DNA from: Acidimicrobiales bacterium
GTDB taxonomy: Bacteria; Actinomycetota; Acidimicrobiia; Acidimicrobiales; SHLQ01
Direction of reading: 5' to 3'
NCBI GenBank assembly: GCA_013002375.1
Contig: JABDJW010000093.1
Span: 1-8,545, forward strand
DNA length: 8,545 nucleotides
The position numbers were made by a program, and so were the translations under genes. Positions 5,963-8,545 of this stretch are shown here, in pieces; position 1 is the first letter of the stretch, and every line of letters begins with the position of its first letter. Below the pieces are notes generated by a model. It worked only from the letters and a program-made list of their open reading frames with translations, made no database searches and was not told the origin of the DNA.

Positions 5963-6980
5963 CGGAGGTGGTCGGAGCTGTCGAGGGCCCGGACGTTGGA
6001 GGAACGGTGGTCGATGGGGAGCCGAGCGCGGCCTCGGCGGCCACGTCGCAACCGGCGTCGGGCCGATCGAGCGCGGGGCGGCCGTCGGTGCGAATCGTCG
6101 CCGGTAGCAGGCACGAGGCGATGCGGCCGTCCGGCGTCACCGTGGTCAGCGCAACGGTGGAATCCGGATCGTTCGGATTGTTGAGGGGCCATACGAAATG
6201 ACCGAGGCTGAACGCGACCCAGCGGTTCTGGATCTGCCGCAGCGATTGCAGGCGGTGCGGGCCGTGACCGTAGACGGCGTCGGCGCCGGCGTTCACGAGT
6301 TGTTCGGCGAGGTCGACTTCGGAGGGGTTCGGGTCGCGATCTTCGGGTTCGCCCCAGTGGATCGAGACCAGGACGAGATCGTTGTCGGCTTCGGCCCTGA
6401 TCGCCGCGGTGATCGCTGCCGCGTCGGTCGCGTCGGGGCCCACGACGGAAAAGCCGAAGAGTGCCGCCGTGTGGGGACCGAGCTGCACGATGGCGGGATC
6501 GGCGTCCGTGCCGATCACCGTGAGCCCGGCCGCTTCGGCTCGTTCGATCGTCTCGGCCTGGGCCTCGACGCCATAGTCGCCGGTCGCGTCGTTGGCGACG
6601 TTCACGACATCGACGCCCGCGTTGGCCAGCGGCTCCAAGCCCGCGACGTCGCACCGCAACGCAAAGGGACGCTCGGGGATCGGTTCGCCGGACTCGGCCA
6701 CCGGGCACTCCAGATTGGCGATCGTGAGGTCGTCGGTCGTGAACAGGCCACCCATGTCGCTGAGCAGATCGCTGAAATCGGGCTCGACATCGGCGAACGC
6801 GGTCGAGAGCATGACGTCGCCGACCGCATGGATCACGATGTCACCCGGATTCGCGGTCGGAGCGGCCGACGTCGCAGTCGTCGCGTCGGTGGGTAGCCCG
6901 GACGGGAGAGCCGGCGTGGTCCCTTCGGTGGCCAGTGGCGCCCGGCCCTCGTCGGCGCTGCACGCTCCGGCCAGGAGCAT
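5955..6980 (-). CDS. CapA-like (PGA_cap) lipoprotein, metallophosphoesterase fold
   Basis: CapA-family proteins share a calcineurin-like metallophosphoesterase fold; the founder takes part in poly-gamma-glutamate capsule synthesis, but most members are uncharacterised. From ATG 6980 the protein is 341 residues. Motifs: GDVML (54-58), ANLECPV (88-94), a NVANDATGDYG stretch (127-137) in place of the usual ANNH-DYG, SIHWG (206-210), YGHGPHRLQ (237-245) and FSLGHFVW (257-264, usually SLGNF). The ANNH His is thus Ala132. A lipobox LAGAC (3-7) marks an exported lipoprotein, followed by a Thr/Ala/Pro linker; the C-terminus (320-341) is also Pro/Thr/Ser-rich. The hydrophobic signal sequence continues upstream of the ATG with no ATG, GTG or TTG back to the stop at 7113-7115. 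The true start may be CTG 7047-7049 (364 residues), preceded by GAGGGAG. It overlaps the HIT-like gene and follows the peptidase gene closely. Confidence 0.88.
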   Translation of the reverse strand: MLLAGACSADEGRAPLATEGTTPALPSGLPTDATTATSAAPTANPGDIVIHAVGDVMLSTAFADVEPDFSDLLSDMGGLFTTDDLTIANLECPVAESGEPIPERPFALRCDVAGLEPLANAGVDVVNVANDATGDYGVEAQAETIERAEAAGLTVIGTDADPAIVQLGPHTAALFGFSVVGPDATDAAAITAAIRAEADNDLVLVSIHWGEPEDRDPNPSEVDLAEQLVNAGADAVYGHGPHRLQSLRQIQNRWVAFSLGHFVWPLNNPNDPDSTVALTTVTPDGRIASCLLPATIRTDGRPALDRPDAGCDVAAEAALGSPSTTVPPTSGPSTAPTTSDG

Positions 6981-7033
6981 TGCGACGACTGCCGCGCCGA
7001 TGGCGGGGCCGAGGCCTCGGCCCGGGAAAGGGC

Positions 7034-8545
7034 CTAGGAGAGACCGCAGGATGCTTCTCCCTCGAAGAAGCCGTCTTGGAAGGCGTCGGTGCGAGCGAAC
7101 AACGAGGCATCGTCACCCGGTCGACGGAATCGCAGCATGACGGCCAGAGCTTCATCGAGGTCGCTGGGGGAGAGCTCGAGGAACAAGGGCTCGTCGGTGG
7201 CGTCGTCGAAGCCGACCTGCAGCTGGCCGCCGAACACCGCCCGGGCCCACACCCCGCCGAGGCAGTGGGCGACAAGGTCGCGCTCGACCTCGGCGCCGCG
7301 GAACTGGGCGAAGTCGATTTGGGCGTTGCCGTACTCGCGGGCGAAGAGCAGGGCGACGGCGAAGTCGCCGAGATCGTTGTGGACCTTGGCGACCTGGTCC
7401 GCGTCGAAGTAGATGCGGCCGGCGCCGTCGCACCAGTGCACGGGGTTCTGGGCGATGTTGGGTTCGCGGCAGGGAGTCGAGTCGCCACGGCTGGGCCAGT
7501 AGGGCTCGGCGCTGAGCTGATCCTCGCCGGTCTCGCGACTGATTTCGGGGCCCCAGAACGAGTTCAGGCCGGCCAGGGTGAAGTCGAGCGTCTCGTCGAG
7601 GTCGAGGTTGCCCTGGCCGCCTTCGTCCTCCGCCGCGAACGCCAGGTCGGTGATGCGGGGAAGCCCTTCGACCTGCCCGTAACGGGCGCACTGGCTCGGG
7701 CCTTCGAGGAAGCCGTCCTCGTAGGCACCGACCCGGTCGAAGCCGGTGCCGTGCGCGCCCTCGGACAATGGGTCGAGGCCAGGAGGGTCGCGCAGGAGCA
7801 GGAAGCCGGCGACCGAGCCGTCGAGTTCGGCGGCCGAGAACGGGTCGATGTCGGGGCTTTCGCCGTTTTGGATGCTGCCGACCCAGGCGCCGGCCAGGCA
7901 ATCGGCCTGGAGCTCTTTCAAGATGGTCGGACCGGTCACGCCGGCCTTGAACTGGACCGCGTGACCCCACTCATGGGCCAGCACCACCGTCATCGCGGCG
8001 TCGCCGAAGTTCTCGTAGAGCTTGGGGAAGAGATAGCGGGCGTCCCAGGTGACGTAGTCCTCAGGCGGGCAGAAGATGGCGTTGTTCTTCAGGATCTCGT
8101 TGGGCAGGGGCTGCCCGCAGGAGATCCGTTCGTTGCCGTCCGGGTCGAACGGGAACGCGGCCTGTGGTGGGCTGTAGGGCTCGCCGAACGTCTGCTGATA
8201 CACGTCGTTCCAGTAGGCGTTGATGTCGTCCCGAGCCGTGATGGCGAGATCATCCATTCGCTGCCGCTCCGCGTTGGACAGCTGATCGCGGTTGATCGGC
8301 TCGGCGCGGATCAGCTCGGTGCGTTCGCCGATGCGATTCGAGTCGTCGCCTCCGCCCCCGCCCAGCGAGGTTCCCCCGAGGCCCGCGCCGCTGCAGCCGC
8401 GGCTCATCAAGAAGATGACGCCGACGACCACGATGATCATGATCAGGCCGCCGCCACCGCCCTTTCCACAACCGCCGGGCATCTGACCGGTGCTGGCGCC
8501 CCGGCCGCGCCCGAGGCCACCCAGAACGCCTCCTCCGAGACCGCC
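7034..8545 (-). CDS. Membrane-anchored neutral zinc metallopeptidase with a duplicated, degenerate second domain (5' end outside window)
   Basis: This is a YpfJ-type (Zn_peptidase family) protein; numbering is from the Met at 8482, and the frame stays open 21 more codons (Gly-rich, GLGGGVLGG) to the window edge, so the start is missing. One transmembrane helix (about 12-28, LIMIIVVVGVIFLM) in a glycine-rich region should place the rest outside the membrane. Domain 1 (about 75-285) has AHEWGHAVQ (His170, Glu171, His174) and KELQADCLAGAW (Glu190 as likely third zinc ligand), the family hallmark. Domain 2 (about 300-482) repeats the pattern: LNSFWG against INAYWN, LGDFAVALLFAREYGNAQ against FGDAAMTVVLAHEWGHAVQ, LVAHCLGGVW against LQADCLAGAW, and AFQDGFFEG against AYEDGFLEG. 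Its HExxH has become REYGN (382-386), so both zinc His are lost while Glu383 is kept. It is the first visible gene of the overlapping minus-strand unit. Confidence 0.9.
   Translation of the reverse strand, partial: GGLGGGVLGGLGRGRGASTGQMPGGCGKGGGGGLIMIIVVVGVIFLMSRGCSGAGLGGTSLGGGGGDDSNRIGERTELIRAEPINRDQLSNAERQRMDDLAITARDDINAYWNDVYQQTFGEPYSPPQAAFPFDPDGNERISCGQPLPNEILKNNAIFCPPEDYVTWDARYLFPKLYENFGDAAMTVVLAHEWGHAVQFKAGVTGPTILKELQADCLAGAWVGSIQNGESPDIDPFSAAELDGSVAGFLLLRDPPGLDPLSEGAHGTGFDRVGAYEDGFLEGPSQCARYGQVEGLPRITDLAFAAEDEGGQGNLDLDETLDFTLAGLNSFWGPEISRETGEDQLSAEPYWPSRGDSTPCREPNIAQNPVHWCDGAGRIYFDADQVAKVHNDLGDFAVALLFAREYGNAQIDFAQFRGAEVERDLVAHCLGGVWARAVFGGQLQVGFDDATDEPLFLELSPSDLDEALAVMLRFRRPGDDASLFARTDAFQDGFFEGEASCGLS
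7057..7063 (-). promoter_or_regulatory. Ribosome binding site (GAGGGAG) for a possible CTG start of the CapA-like gene
   Basis: On the minus strand GAGGGAG (7063 down to 7057) is followed by 7 bases and then CTG at 7049-7047, in frame with the complete lipoprotein signal sequence. It lies inside the last codons of the peptidase gene. A chance match is possible, since the same bases also encode that protein's end. Confidence 0.4.

Noticed and set aside
5782..6896. Long alternative frames over the CapA-like gene on both strands
   Set aside because: They are Arg-rich or Asp/Val/Gly-rich shadow translations with no family motifs, whereas the chosen frame has GDVML, NLE, HWG and GHGPH.

Overview
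The window is GC-rich bacterial DNA, and its gene content and initiation style point to a high-GC actinobacterium, possibly from the Acidimicrobiia. The evidence for this is the frequent GTG starts, the TAnnnT boxes placed 6-7 bases before start codons with no Shine-Dalgarno (leaderless initiation), a short actinobacterial-looking membrane protein, and terminators without a clean U-tract. The lineage assignment is an inference.

Left part (1-4149, plus strand). The window opens inside plsY (phospholipid synthesis, 5' end missing). Three molybdenum-cofactor genes follow: moeA (molybdenum insertion), moaA (radical-SAM GTP 3',8-cyclase) and moaC (cyclic pyranopterin monophosphate synthase). MoaA and MoaC together carry out the first step of cofactor synthesis, and MoeA the last. 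Each of the three has its own leaderless-type -10 box. After moaC comes a 153-base intergenic stretch that is unusually rich in symmetry: a hairpin, two palindromes one after the other, a -10 box, and two identical hairpins just before a strong ribosome binding site. It leads into a small three-helix membrane protein that looks like the actinobacterial divisome receptor SepX/GlpR. In other actinobacteria the partner of GlpR is a MoeA paralogue (Glp) encoded nearby, so the moeA here may have, or share, a cell-division role. A tRNA-Ala(CGC) with its own -10 box and a downstream hairpin terminator closes this part.

Middle (4141-5612). A minus-strand gene for an unrecognised two-helix membrane protein ends inside the antisense strand of the tRNA. 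It diverges from a leaderless HAD-superfamily phosphatase gene on the plus strand.

Right part (5609-8545, minus strand). A compact, overlapping three-gene unit runs leftward: a membrane-anchored neutral zinc metallopeptidase (5' end beyond the window), a CapA-like lipoprotein, and a small HIT-like protein. The peptidase is an internal duplication, with one intact HEWGH domain and one copy whose two His ligands are lost. The CapA-like gene has a convincing lipoprotein signal sequence that begins upstream of any ATG, GTG or TTG codon. Its last gene shares a CTAG tetranucleotide with the HAD gene, each reading it as a stop codon. No insertion sequence, phage gene or CRISPR array was seen, and no stretch longer than 300 bases lacks a gene.
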